From: Natronobiforma cellulositropha | GTDB lineage: Archaea > Halobacteriota > Halobacteria > Halobacteriales > Natrialbaceae | Length of the DNA stretch: 64,000 nt | NCBI RefSeq assembly: GCF_025629245.1 | Contig: NZ_JANZXN010000010.1 | Span: 40,256 to 104,255 of the forward strand | Direction of reading: 5' to 3' | Position numbers and translations under genes: made by a program | Shown here: piece after piece, positions 37,925 through 45,356 of the stretch | Numbering within the stretch: position 1 is the first letter of the stretch | How the letters are laid out: each line of letters starts with the position of its first letter | Notes under the pieces: generated by a model | The model's input: the letters and a program-made list of their open reading frames with translations, nothing else | What the model was told of the DNA's origin: nothing | The model's database searches: none

Positions 37925-38149
37925 GCCCGGTGTCAGTCACGAACCGTGATATAGCGTTCGGCCAGCGTGTCGACGGGTCCGGCGTGGCGGGGTGTTCGAC
38001 ACCGAGGCGGTGACGGCGGCCGGACGGCGGTGCTCGAGACCATCGAAGCTTTGCCGTCCCCACGTGTATCGCTCGCGTATGGAGCGACGCGGCGACAGCG
38101 ACGTGAGGTGTTGGTGGCGGAGAGTCGCGACGGACGGAGGTCGGTCACC

Positions 38150-38602
38150 GTGATCGAGGAGACCGACGAGCTGCTCGCGGAGATCGGCTTCGATCCCGAC
38201 CGGAGCGTCCTCACCTACCGGCAGGCACAGGTGCTGGCGCTGCGCGAGCGCGAGCGCTCCCAGGCCGACATCGCCGCCGCCCTCGGAACCTCCCGAGCGA
38301 ACGTCTCGTCGGTCGAGGCGAGCGCCCGCGAGAACGTGCGGAAAGCCCGCGAGACGGTCTCGTTCGCCGATGCACTCCAGGCCCCGGTACAGGTACGAAT
38401 CGACCCGGGCGCGGATCTCTACGACGTTCCCGGGCGGATCTACGAGGCGTGCGACGAGGCGGGCGTGAAGGTCACCCACACCGCGCCGAACCTGATGAAG
38501 GTGATCAGCGACGCCGCGGGCGAGGCGGTCAGCGGCCGACAGATCGTCGACGGCTTCGTCGTCGGTGTCACGCCGGAGGGCGAGGTCCGCGTCCGGGCCT
38601 GA
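38150..38602 (+). CDS. Tfx family DNA-binding protein
   Basis: 150-residue archaeal regulator. An N-terminal HTH (VLTYRQAQVLALRERERSQADIAAAL, then GTSRANVSSVEASARENV) belongs to the Tfx family first described for control of molybdoenzyme genes in methanogens. The C-terminal half (VQVRIDPGADLYDVPGRIYE) is the Tfx sensor-like domain. The open frame extends to 37967, but the GTG at 38150 gives VIEETDELLAEIGFD, the normal N-terminus. Convergent with nadE with adjacent stop codons. The 225-bp region to moxR is a divergent promoter zone with no other feature seen. Confidence 0.85.
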   Translation: MIEETDELLAEIGFDPDRSVLTYRQAQVLALRERERSQADIAAALGTSRANVSSVEASARENVRKARETVSFADALQAPVQVRIDPGADLYDVPGRIYEACDEAGVKVTHTAPNLMKVISDAAGEAVSGRQIVDGFVVGVTPEGEVRVRA

Positions 38603-39538
38603 TCACTCCTCGACCGTCGACGACCAGACCTCCGCGTGGCGCGCACCGATCCCCGGCGTCGGCGGCGTGAACCGCTTGTGGCGCGTCTCGACACACCGCG
38701 AGACGATCTCGCGAGCGGTCTTGGCGTCGATATCGAGGTCGGCGACGGCGTCCTCGAGCGGCTCTCCCCGATCGACCGTCCGCCTGAGCAGCGGGTCGAG
38801 CTGTTCGTAGGGTGCGCCGAGTTCGCTCGCGTCGGTCTGGCCCGTCCAGAAGCCCGCCGTCGGCTCTTTGCTCACGATGCGTTTCGGCAGCCCGAGGTGT
38901 CTCGCGAGCGCGCGAACCTCGGTCTTGTAGAGGTCGCCGATCGGGTTCAGGTCGACGCCGCCGTCGCCGTACTTCGTGAAGTAGCCGAGCAGCAACTCCG
39001 AGCGGTTCGCCGTCCCGAGCACCAGGTGCGACGAGCGGTTCGCCACGTAGTACGCACAGCACATGCGGAGCCGCGAGACGACGTTTCCGACGGCGAGGTG
39101 CGGAGGGTCGTCCTCGCCGTCCGACTCGGCCGGCTCGATCGCCGGCGCGAGCGCGTCCGTAAACTCCTCGAGCAGCGGCCGTACGTTCGCCTCGTGGTAC
39201 TCGAGACCCATTCCCTCGGCGATGGTCCGGGCGTCGCTCACGTCGAGGGTTTCGCGTTTCGTCCGCGGCAGTCCCAGACCGATCACCCGGTCGCTCCCGA
39301 GCGCGTCGGCGGCGAGTGCTGCGGTGACCGTCGAGTCGATGCCGCCGCTCATCGCCACGACGACACCCTCTGCGTCGCTCTCTGCGACACTGCGCTCGAT
39401 GAATCCGACGGTCGCCTCGTACACCGACTCGAGCGCTGGCTCGTCGGTGAGGAACGCGACCCGGTCCGGACGACCGGCGTCGCCCTGGTAGATCGACACC
39501 GATTCTGGGGTTTGGAACTCCGAATGTTTAGTTCCCAC
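38603..39538 (-). CDS. nadE: NAD synthetase
   Basis: 311-residue ATP-pyrophosphatase family enzyme that amidates deamido-NAD to NAD, the last step of NAD synthesis. The PP-loop SGGIDST (about 64-70) and the NRSELLLGYFTKYGDGGVDLNPIGDLYKTEV region are intact. No N-terminal glutaminase domain is present, so ammonia is the likely nitrogen donor. A minus-strand GCTTATTAG element about 30 bp upstream of the ATG suggests a leaderless transcript. Confidence 0.94.
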   Translation of the reverse strand: MGTKHSEFQTPESVSIYQGDAGRPDRVAFLTDEPALESVYEATVGFIERSVAESDAEGVVVAMSGGIDSTVTAALAADALGSDRVIGLGLPRTKRETLDVSDARTIAEGMGLEYHEANVRPLLEEFTDALAPAIEPAESDGEDDPPHLAVGNVVSRLRMCCAYYVANRSSHLVLGTANRSELLLGYFTKYGDGGVDLNPIGDLYKTEVRALARHLGLPKRIVSKEPTAGFWTGQTDASELGAPYEQLDPLLRRTVDRGEPLEDAVADLDIDAKTAREIVSRCVETRHKRFTPPTPGIGARHAEVWSSTVEE

Positions 39539-39642
39539 GATGGATTTGTGACTATCGCTTCACTAATAAGCGAATCCCTTAATGATCTACTAGTTCTGCC
39601 AGGGCTGGGGGAGACCCCGGCGGTTCGTCCCGTACGCGTCGC

Positions 39643-39954
39643 TCACCAGGTCTCGATGCGTCCCTCACGGAGGTCCTCGTGACAGCCCTCGCAGTCGGGG
39701 TGGCCCGCCTCGTAACACGCCGGACGGAACTCCTCGTCGAGGGCGGCCGCGCGCCGCTCGGCGAAACGCCGACAGACGACTTTCGCGCGCCCGGCGTCGT
39801 CGGTCGGGACGCCGCTGACGTGCTTGGCCGACTGGTACTCGCTGCGGGCGTCGACCAGCTGGCGCTCGCTCGAGCGGCGAAACTCCTCGTAGCGCTGACC
39901 CGCCGACTGCAGGCCCGTCCTGAACAATCGCTCGAGTTCCCGGCGGTCGACCAT
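39643..39954 (-). CDS. Small conserved haloarchaeal protein, DUF7091-like
   Basis: 103 residues starting MVDRRELERLFRTGL. An N-terminal helical half is followed by VVCRRFAERRAA, CYEAGHPDCEGCHED and the terminal EGRIETW. Cysteines and histidines in the C-terminal third suggest a small zinc site. The sequence matches my memory of DUF7091 proteins; no biochemical role is known. A long open frame continues far upstream on this strand, but it is antisense to rpa1 and not conserved, so the ATG at 39954 is used. Confidence 0.78.
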   Translation of the reverse strand: MVDRRELERLFRTGLQSAGQRYEEFRRSSERQLVDARSEYQSAKHVSGVPTDDAGRAKVVCRRFAERRAAALDEEFRPACYEAGHPDCEGCHEDLREGRIETW

Positions 39955-40185
39955 AGCTCTGCCTGACGTACTCGCCGCGCTCCCATAGTCTTCTCGCCCG
40001 CCAGCGCCGCGGCGTGGACCGGGTTCACGTTCGCTCGAGCCGCCGACCGCTGCGTTCGACGCGACGCTGTCGTGCGGTTTCCCCGACTCGAGGCTCCACT
40101 TCCGCCCCGCTACCCGCACGTTAAATACGATGGGGAACCAACCTCGACGTGCCTCCCATTGATACACAGGAGGAGGCGTGACACC

Positions 40186-41115
40186 ATGAGCGACGTACGA
40201 CAACACGCAGAAGACATACACGGCCAGTTCTCGGACCATCTCGACGTGACCGTAGACGACGTCGAGGGGAGACTCCACACCCTCGTCGACGAGTACAAGG
40301 TCCCGATGGACGAGGCCCGACGCAGCGTTACCAACCACTACCTCGAAGAGGCGGGTCTCGACCGGGAGGACATCTCGAGTGGCTCGAGCGAGGAGGTCTC
40401 GATCGAGACGATCGACGAACCCGAGCAGTGGGTCGACCTCACCGCGAAGGTGATCGAACTCTGGGAGCCACGCAGTGACTCCATCGACCAGGTCGGTCTC
40501 GTCGGTGACCCGACGGGGACGATCAAGTTCACCAAGTGGGCGAAATCCGAGCTTCCAGCGCTCGAGGAGGGGGGCGTCTACGCCCTCCGAAACGTCGTCA
40601 CCGACGAGTACCAGGGGCGGTACTCGGTCAAACTCAACTCGACGACGGTGATCGAGGAACTCGACGAAGAACTCGAGGTCGGCGACGACACCAGCGAGGT
40701 GACCGGTGCGCTGGTCGACATGCAACGCGGCAGCGGTCTCATCAAGCGCTGTCCCGTCGAGGGCTGTACGCGCGTCCTCCAGAACGGCCGCTGTTCGGAA
40801 CACGGGGAAGTAGAAGGGGAGTTCGACCTCCGCATCAAGGGCGTCCTCGACGACGGCATCGACGCCCACGAAGTGATCTTCGACGCCGAGGCGACCGAGT
40901 CGCTGACGGGGATCAGCCTCGAGGAAGCCAAGGAGATGGCGATGGACGCCCTCGACACGACGATCGTCGCCGACGAGATCGCAGACCGCGTCCTCGGTAC
41001 CTACTACCGCATCGAGGGACCGACGTTCGGCCGCTACGTCCTCGCCGACGACGTCGGGGACCTCGACGGGCCGGTCGACGGAGAATCGCTGCTGATCAGA
41101 GCGAGGTCGATGTAA
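40186..41115 (+). CDS. rpa1: Replication protein A, RPA41-type large subunit
   Basis: 309-residue single-stranded DNA-binding protein for replication and repair. An N-terminal helical domain (1-60) is followed by OB folds (about 65-160 with VDLTAKVIELWEPRSDSIDQ, and 170-260) and a zinc-finger-like CPVEGCTRVLQNGRCSEHG. A strong ribosome binding site, AGGAGG at about 40168-40173, lies about 12 nt before the ATG at 40186, so this message is led, unlike many neighbours. A TATA-like TTAAATA lies near 40122. It is directly followed by its accessory gene with no gap. Confidence 0.92.
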   Translation: MSDVRQHAEDIHGQFSDHLDVTVDDVEGRLHTLVDEYKVPMDEARRSVTNHYLEEAGLDREDISSGSSEEVSIETIDEPEQWVDLTAKVIELWEPRSDSIDQVGLVGDPTGTIKFTKWAKSELPALEEGGVYALRNVVTDEYQGRYSVKLNSTTVIEELDEELEVGDDTSEVTGALVDMQRGSGLIKRCPVEGCTRVLQNGRCSEHGEVEGEFDLRIKGVLDDGIDAHEVIFDAEATESLTGISLEEAKEMAMDALDTTIVADEIADRVLGTYYRIEGPTFGRYVLADDVGDLDGPVDGESLLIRARSM

Positions 41116-41742
41116 ATGTCTCAGACACAACTCACCCGCGAAGTCGCCCGGCGCGTCTTCGCGACCGAATTCAACGACGCGACGTACACCTTCAAGGAGT
41201 CGGACGACGAGCGCGCCCCGAACTACGCGCTGTTGCCGACCGGCGACCGCGCCAACCGCGTCTTCATCGTCGGGACGCTCACCGAGACCGAAGACGTCGG
41301 CGACGAGAGCGAGTACTGGCGCGGCCGGGTCGTCGACCCGACGGGGACGTTCTTCGTCTACGCGGGCCAGTACCAGCCGGAGGCCGCCGCCGTCCTCCGG
41401 GACACGGAGCCGCCGGCGTACGTCTCCATCGTCGGCAAGCCCCGGACCTACGAGACCGACGACGGCACCGTCAACGTCTCCGTCCGGCCGGAGTCGATCG
41501 CGGTCGTCGACGACGCGACCCGTGACCGCTGGGTCGTCGAGACCGCCACCCGCACCCTCGACCGCATCGACGCCGTCTCCGAGTGGGAAGCCGAGCAGGA
41601 AGCGCCCGAGGGCGCGAGCACCGCTCCGGGCAACGAGTACGCCCACATGGCGCGCGAACGCTACGACTCGCCGGTCGAGAACTACCGCAACGCCGTGATT
41701 CAGGCCCTCGAGAGCCTCGAGGATCTCGAGGCGACCGCCTGA
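41116..41742 (+). CDS. rpap1: RPA-associated protein (COG3390)
   Basis: 208-residue OB-fold protein that forms a specific complex with the RPA1-type subunit in Haloferax. It begins MSQTQLTREVARRVFATEFNDA, has the OB strand pattern NRVFIVGTLTETEDVG, WRGRVVDPTGTFFVYAGQYQPEA, and a C-terminal helix region with YAHMARERYDSPVENYRNAVIQ of the COG3390 family. The start codon follows the rpa1 stop immediately. The calcineurin-like phosphoesterase gene usually third in this operon is absent here. Confidence 0.92.
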   Translation: MSQTQLTREVARRVFATEFNDATYTFKESDDERAPNYALLPTGDRANRVFIVGTLTETEDVGDESEYWRGRVVDPTGTFFVYAGQYQPEAAAVLRDTEPPAYVSIVGKPRTYETDDGTVNVSVRPESIAVVDDATRDRWVVETATRTLDRIDAVSEWEAEQEAPEGASTAPGNEYAHMARERYDSPVENYRNAVIQALESLEDLEATA

Positions 41743-41849
41743 ACCGGCGTCCGCTTCGATCGGTCCACCCGCACACCCATTTTTCACACCCGGTCTCGAG
41801 GTCCCGTCTGACGAACGATTAAGTAGCCGTGACGCCCAGTAGTGACGAG

Positions 41850-42260
41850 ATGGGCAACAAGAACAAGACGATCTCGTTTCGCGTGAACGAAGACGCGTTC
41901 GAGGCGCTCCAGGACATCGCCGAGGAGCGAGACATCTCGTTGTCTGCGGTCTTTCGTGACTACGTCGACTTGCTCGTCGAACACGACGGCGCGGTCGCCG
42001 TCCTCCCCGAGGCGGACCTCGAGCGCGAGCGCGAGCGTGCGACCGACGACGAGCCTGCGTTCCCACCGATCGTCGAGGTGCCAAAGAGCTTCGTCAGAGA
42101 GCACGAACGCCTCGAACTCGAGACCGAGCACTTACGCGAGCAACTCGAGGAACACAAGGCGTACGTCACCGACCTACGGGACCGACTCGAGGACGAGCCG
42201 GACGAGGTGCTCTTACTCGACGATCTGGACGAAGAAGACGAACCGTACCAGCTGGGCTGA
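41850..42260 (+). CDS. Ribbon-helix-helix (CopG-like) protein
   Basis: 136-residue DNA-binding protein. Residues 1-45 are an RHH domain (KTISFRVNEDAFEALQDIAEE, then RDISLSAVFRDYV); the central part is a short acidic linker, and residues 80-120 form a coiled coil (REHERLELETEHLREQLEE) likely for oligomerisation. The tail is strongly acidic. MGNKNKTISF is the common haloarchaeal start, hence 41850 rather than 41829. No toxin gene is adjacent. Convergent with the next gene with abutting stops. Confidence 0.83.
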   Translation: MGNKNKTISFRVNEDAFEALQDIAEERDISLSAVFRDYVDLLVEHDGAVAVLPEADLERERERATDDEPAFPPIVEVPKSFVREHERLELETEHLREQLEEHKAYVTDLRDRLEDEPDEVLLLDDLDEEDEPYQLG

Positions 42261-42716
42261 TCACTTCGCGAGGTCGCGTTTGGCCGCGTCGATCTCTGCG
42301 GCCTTCTCTCTCGCGCCGTCGACGCGAGCCAGCCCTTCGGCCGCCTCGAGCGTTCTGACGCTGTTGTCGAGAAACGAGAGGATGTCCCCGGAGTAGGCGT
42401 AGACCAGGTAGTCGTCGCCCATCACGTCGACGATGGCGTCGGGACCGAGACCCTGGGCGCGCAACTCGAGGAGGTAGGCGACGAACTTCCGCTCGGGACA
42501 GCCACAGTAGGGGTTGGTGTCGCAGGCGCAGTCGAGGAAGTCACTCGCGAAGTCGAGGACGCGTTCGCGGGTGGCGTCGTCGAGTTTCTCGAGACCCTCA
42601 CCCTGGAACAGCAGGTCGAGGGTCGCACCTTTGAACACCCCTTTCGGGATCGAGGTCTCGAGCTGGCTGGCGATCTGGCGGTGGTTCTTCAGGTAGATCT
42701 TGTCGGTGATAGCCAC
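42261..42716 (-). CDS. DUF5814-like protein
   Basis: 151-residue cytoplasmic protein read from the GTG at 42716 (AITDKIYLKNHRQIASQ). It has a central Cys cluster, CACDTNPYCGCPERKF, likely a metal site, and helices on both sides. It resembles the DUF5814 module also found fused to haloarchaeal DEAD-box helicases; here it stands alone. An in-frame ATG at 42896 exists but would cover low-quality sequence up to the tRNA. Function unknown. Confidence 0.77.
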   Translation of the reverse strand: MAITDKIYLKNHRQIASQLETSIPKGVFKGATLDLLFQGEGLEKLDDATRERVLDFASDFLDCACDTNPYCGCPERKFVAYLLELRAQGLGPDAIVDVMGDDYLVYAYSGDILSFLDNSVRTLEAAEGLARVDGAREKAAEIDAAKRDLAK

Positions 42717-42900
42717 GCGTCTACCCGTTCTGTTGGGTTCGACGAGCAAAAGCGGTGTGGTGTGCCGTGGGGTCCTCGCTCGTCTGCAGTCGCTCGTCCC
42801 CGTCGGTAGGTCTCGTCCGGCCGGTGTGTGGCCGCTGGCTCGAGAATCGGGAGTCGTAACGTATTTCACGTGTTGCTCGCTTACCTCAGAGTGCACACGT

Positions 42901-42973
42901 GTCCGGGTTGGGGTAGTGGTTATCCTTCAGCCTTGTGGAGGCTGAGACGCGGGTTCGATTCTCGCACCCGGAC
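42901..42973 (+). tRNA. tRNA-His (anticodon GTG)
   Basis: Cloverleaf found by eye: G at -1, acceptor TCCGGGT/ACCCGGA, anticodon stem CAGCC/GGCTG with loop TTGTGGA (anticodon GTG), T-arm GCGGG-TTCGATT-CTCGC, and C73. The extra 5' G paired with C73 is the identity hallmark of tRNA-His. No CCA is encoded and no intron is seen. A TTTTT tract follows. Its last 22 bases recur three times downstream, marking it as an integration target. Confidence 0.95.
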
Positions 42974-43074
42974 TTTTTCACGACGACCAACGGGAGGAGT
43001 GGAAACGCCGGAAGGCGAGATCGAAGCCTGCCAGTCGCAGCGCTCGAACGGAGTGAGAGTGATCGTCTGGCTTC

Positions 43075-43096
43075 GGTTCGATTCTCGCACCCGGAC
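43075..43096 (+). repeat. tRNA-His 3'-end repeat 1 (att-like)
   Basis: Exact copy of the last 22 bases of tRNA-His (GGTTCGATTCTCGCACCCGG then AC), 123 bp after the original and followed by TTTC. Upstream sequence CGAACGGAGTGAG and CTTC before it is shared with repeat 3. No 5' tRNA half is present, so this is not a tRNA gene. Confidence 0.92.
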
Positions 43097-43222
43097 TTTC
43101 TCCGAGCGTCTTTCGCGAGCAGTCGTACCGCCAGGGACGACTGGGAGCACTCGAGCGAGGAGACCGTCCGAAAGCGAAATCGAATCAGAGAGTGAAGCGA
43201 ACGTCGTGAGCGAAACGACCGT

Positions 43223-43244
43223 GGTTCGATTCTCGCACCCGGAC
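43223..43244 (+). repeat. tRNA-His 3'-end repeat 2 (att-like)
   Basis: Second exact 22-base copy of the tRNA-His 3' end, 148 bp after the first. It is followed by TTT and the hairpin CTGCGGC/GCCGCAG (43248-43275) whose loop region GCGAACATATTCGTGAG recurs at about 43644-43660. Confidence 0.92.
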
Positions 43245-43341
43245 TTTCTGCGGCGAACATATTCGTGAGCCGCAGGGATCCACCGAGAATCGAATCCTGG
43301 AAGTCGCAGCACCGAACGGAGTGAGGTGACCGTCTTCCTTC

Positions 43342-43363
43342 GGTTCGATTCTCGCACCCGGAC
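43342..43363 (+). repeat. tRNA-His 3'-end repeat 3 (att-like)
   Basis: Third exact 22-base copy, 119 bp after the second. Its downstream continuation is interrupted at about 43369 by an inverted-repeat-bracketed segment and resumes at about 43633 with GACTTCCCGCAGCGAAC, comparable to GACTTTCTGCGGCGAAC after repeat 2. Confidence 0.92.
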
Positions 43364-43372
43364 TTTCCGGTG

Positions 43373-43628
43373 GTGTTTAGTTTAGCTCGACCTGCCGGTT
43401 CGTTGGCCGCGAACGCCAAGAAAGCCCCCGAAGCTCTCGAGGGCTGCGACTCGCTGCGATCCTCGGACTCCGTCCTGCGGTTCTTGCATCGTGGTTGGAG
43501 AGACCGCAGGTCTCTCCTCATCACAAAACGGCGCAGCCGTTTTGAACGATCTCGCACCTCGAGAGCGCCGCCCCCTTTCAGTCCCGCCCAGTGGTGGTTG
43601 GTCGTCTGTTTTTCACTTCACTAAACAC
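43373..43628 (+). mobile_element. Putative MITE-like insertion with hairpin core
   Basis: Bounded by the perfect inverted repeats GTGTTTAGT (43373-43381) and ACTAAACAC (43620-43628). Outside these, GACTTTCC (43361-43368) and GACTTCCC (43633-43640) match at 7 of 8 bases, as an aged 8-bp target duplication would. The flanks rejoin into one tRNA-repeat unit when the segment is removed. No transposase is encoded. The interior is the hairpin-rich element listed separately. Confidence 0.5.
43420..43589 (+). ncRNA. Multi-hairpin structured element, copy X
   Basis: Begins GAAAGCCCC and ends CCCCTTTCAGTCCCGCC, like copy Y at 62168-62334. Stems visible: GGAC-TCC-GTCC; GGAGAGACC-GCA-GGTCTCTCC (43497-43517); AAAACGGC-GCA-GCCGTTTT (43525-43543). 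All have 3-base loops. The equivalents in copy Y sit in the same order with different stem sequences that still pair. It may act as RNA or as structured DNA; no promoter was identified. Confidence 0.5.
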
Positions 43629-43759
43629 GGCAGACTTCCCGCAGCGAACATATTCGTGAGTCGTAGAACCGCTCCCTCTCGAGCGGCCGTTTCACTCGAG
43701 CCCGACACCTCACCCGCTGATTACCCGCGGTTTCACGGGCTCGAGTCTCACGATGACGG

Positions 43760-43773
43760 TGCTATTATTATAT
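43760..43773 (+). promoter_or_regulatory. TATA box of the hsd operon
   Basis: The tract TATTATTATATG (about 43763-43774) is the only strong AT-rich box near. Its centre lies about 26 nt before the hsdM ATG at 43794, predicting a leaderless hsdMSR transcript. Confidence 0.6.
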
Positions 43774-43793
43774 GCGGGCATAATGTTCGAGTC

Positions 43794-45356
43794 ATGGCTG
43801 AACAGGACCAGGCAACGCTCCCTGGAACGGATGCGGATCTACTCACACTTTCTACACTCGAGAAACATCTGTGGGCGGCTGCGGACAAACTCCGGGGAAG
43901 CATCGACTCGGCGGACTACAAGAACTACATCTTCGGGCTGTTGTTCCTCAAGCGGGCCAACGACCGCTTCGAAGAGGAAACTGAGGAGGTCGCCGAAGAA
44001 CTCGAGATTCCCGTTGAGACGGCCAGAGACAACCGCGACCTCCACGAGGAGTTCTGGATTCCCGAGCGCGCCCGGTGGGGCCACATCAAGGCCCAGGAGA
44101 CCGACGTCGGCGCGGCGCTGAACAAAGCCCTCGCGGTGGTCGAAGACGAGAACAATCATATCGACGGCCGTGTGCTCACCTCCGTCGATTTCAACGATAC
44201 GGACCGACTCCCGGACACCCTACTCTCGGATCTCGTCTCGCACTTCTCGAAGCACCGCTACCGGAACGCCGACCTCGCGGACCCCGACATCTTCGGGCGC
44301 GCCTACGAGTACCTCATCCGCGAGTTCGCCGACGACGCCGGGAAGAAAGGCGGCGAATTCTACACACCGCGCGAGGTCGTCCGCCTCATCGTCACGTGCG
44401 TGAACCCGGAGCCGGGCCACCGGGTCTACGACCCGTGTTGTGGCTCCGGGGGGATGCTCATCTACTCCGCCGAGCACATCCGCGAGTCGGGTGGCGAGAT
44501 GGACGACATTTCACTCTACGGCCAGGAGAAGAACCTGAACACGTGGGCGATCGGCCAGATGAACGTCCTGCTGCACGAACTCTACGACGCGACGATCGAG
44601 AAGGGCGACACCATCACCAAGCCAAAGTGCATCACGAAACACGACGAACTCGAGGTGTTCGACCGGGTGATCGCGAACCCGATGTGGAACCAGAAGGAGT
44701 GGAACAAGGAGTGGGTCGAGAACAACGAACCGTACGGCCGCTTCCCGTACGGGCTGCCGCCGTCGAACCGTGGTGACTGGGCGTGGATTCAGCTGATGAT
44801 CGCCTCGCTGAACGAGACCGGGAAGGCGGGCGTCGTGATGGACAATGGCGTGCTGTTTCGCTCGCGCTCGGAGAAGAAGATCCGCAAGCCGATACTCGAG
44901 GACGACCTGCTCGAGGCGGTGATCGCACTCCCCGAGAACCTGTTCTACAACACCTCCTCGCCGGGCTGTATCCTGATTTTGAACAAGGACAAGCCCGAGG
45001 AACGCGAAGGAAAAGTTCACTTCATCTACGCCGAGGAGCAGACGCTCCGGGAGTCGGACGTACAGATGTTCGAAGAGCTGTCGAACCAGAACCAACTGAC
45101 TGACGAGGGAGTCGAGTACCTCGCTGAAACGTTCCAGACGGGCCGCGAGGAGGCCCACCACAGTCGCCTGGTCGATCTCGAGGAGATCGAGGAGAACGAC
45201 TGGAACCTGAACGTGCCGCGCTACGTGGATACGACAGAACCCGAGGAGCCGATCGACGTGAGCGAGAAACTGCAGGAGTTGGATCAGTTGGCCGAGGAGC
45301 GACGGAAGACCGACGAGGAACTGCAGGCATACATGGAGGAGTTGGAGTACCGATGA
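43794..45356 (+). CDS. hsdM: Type I restriction-modification methyltransferase subunit
   Basis: 520-residue N6-adenine methyltransferase subunit; with HsdS it modifies the target sequence and with HsdR forms the restriction complex. An N-terminal helical HsdM_N domain (about 10-140) is followed by GGEFYTPREVVRLI, the SAM motif DPCCGSGGM (near 213) and the catalytic motif read as NPMW (near 296) rather than the common NPPF or NPPY. The RFPYGLPPSNRGDW segment afterwards is typical of a known HsdM subgroup. The ATG at 43794 fits the TATA box; upstream in-frame codons run through repeats. It overlaps hsdS by 4 bp. Confidence 0.96.
   Translation: MAEQDQATLPGTDADLLTLSTLEKHLWAAADKLRGSIDSADYKNYIFGLLFLKRANDRFEEETEEVAEELEIPVETARDNRDLHEEFWIPERARWGHIKAQETDVGAALNKALAVVEDENNHIDGRVLTSVDFNDTDRLPDTLLSDLVSHFSKHRYRNADLADPDIFGRAYEYLIREFADDAGKKGGEFYTPREVVRLIVTCVNPEPGHRVYDPCCGSGGMLIYSAEHIRESGGEMDDISLYGQEKNLNTWAIGQMNVLLHELYDATIEKGDTITKPKCITKHDELEVFDRVIANPMWNQKEWNKEWVENNEPYGRFPYGLPPSNRGDWAWIQLMIASLNETGKAGVVMDNGVLFRSRSEKKIRKPILEDDLLEAVIALPENLFYNTSSPGCILILNKDKPEEREGKVHFIYAEEQTLRESDVQMFEELSNQNQLTDEGVEYLAETFQTGREEAHHSRLVDLEEIEENDWNLNVPRYVDTTEPEEPIDVSEKLQELDQLAEERRKTDEELQAYMEELEYR

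Noticed and set aside
39643..42084. 813-codon open frame on the minus strand
   Set aside because: Only the last 103 codons are a plausible gene; the rest is antisense to rpa1 and rpap1, with composition expected from GC-rich antisense frames.
42952..43363. Regularly spaced 22-base repeats as a CRISPR array
   Set aside because: Spacings are 119-148 bp, far too long, the spacers are related to each other, and the repeat is the tRNA-His 3' end. No cas genes are present.
42886..43557. Minus-strand open frame with repeated KSGCENRT peptides as a protein
   Set aside because: The peptides are reverse-complement translations of the tRNA-His 3' end and its copies; the frame runs through the tRNA gene.
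44677..44692. HsdM motif NPMW instead of NPPF as an inactivating change
   Set aside because: The surrounding RFPYGLPP segment marks a known HsdM subgroup that I recall using NPMW, so it is probably a functional variant.
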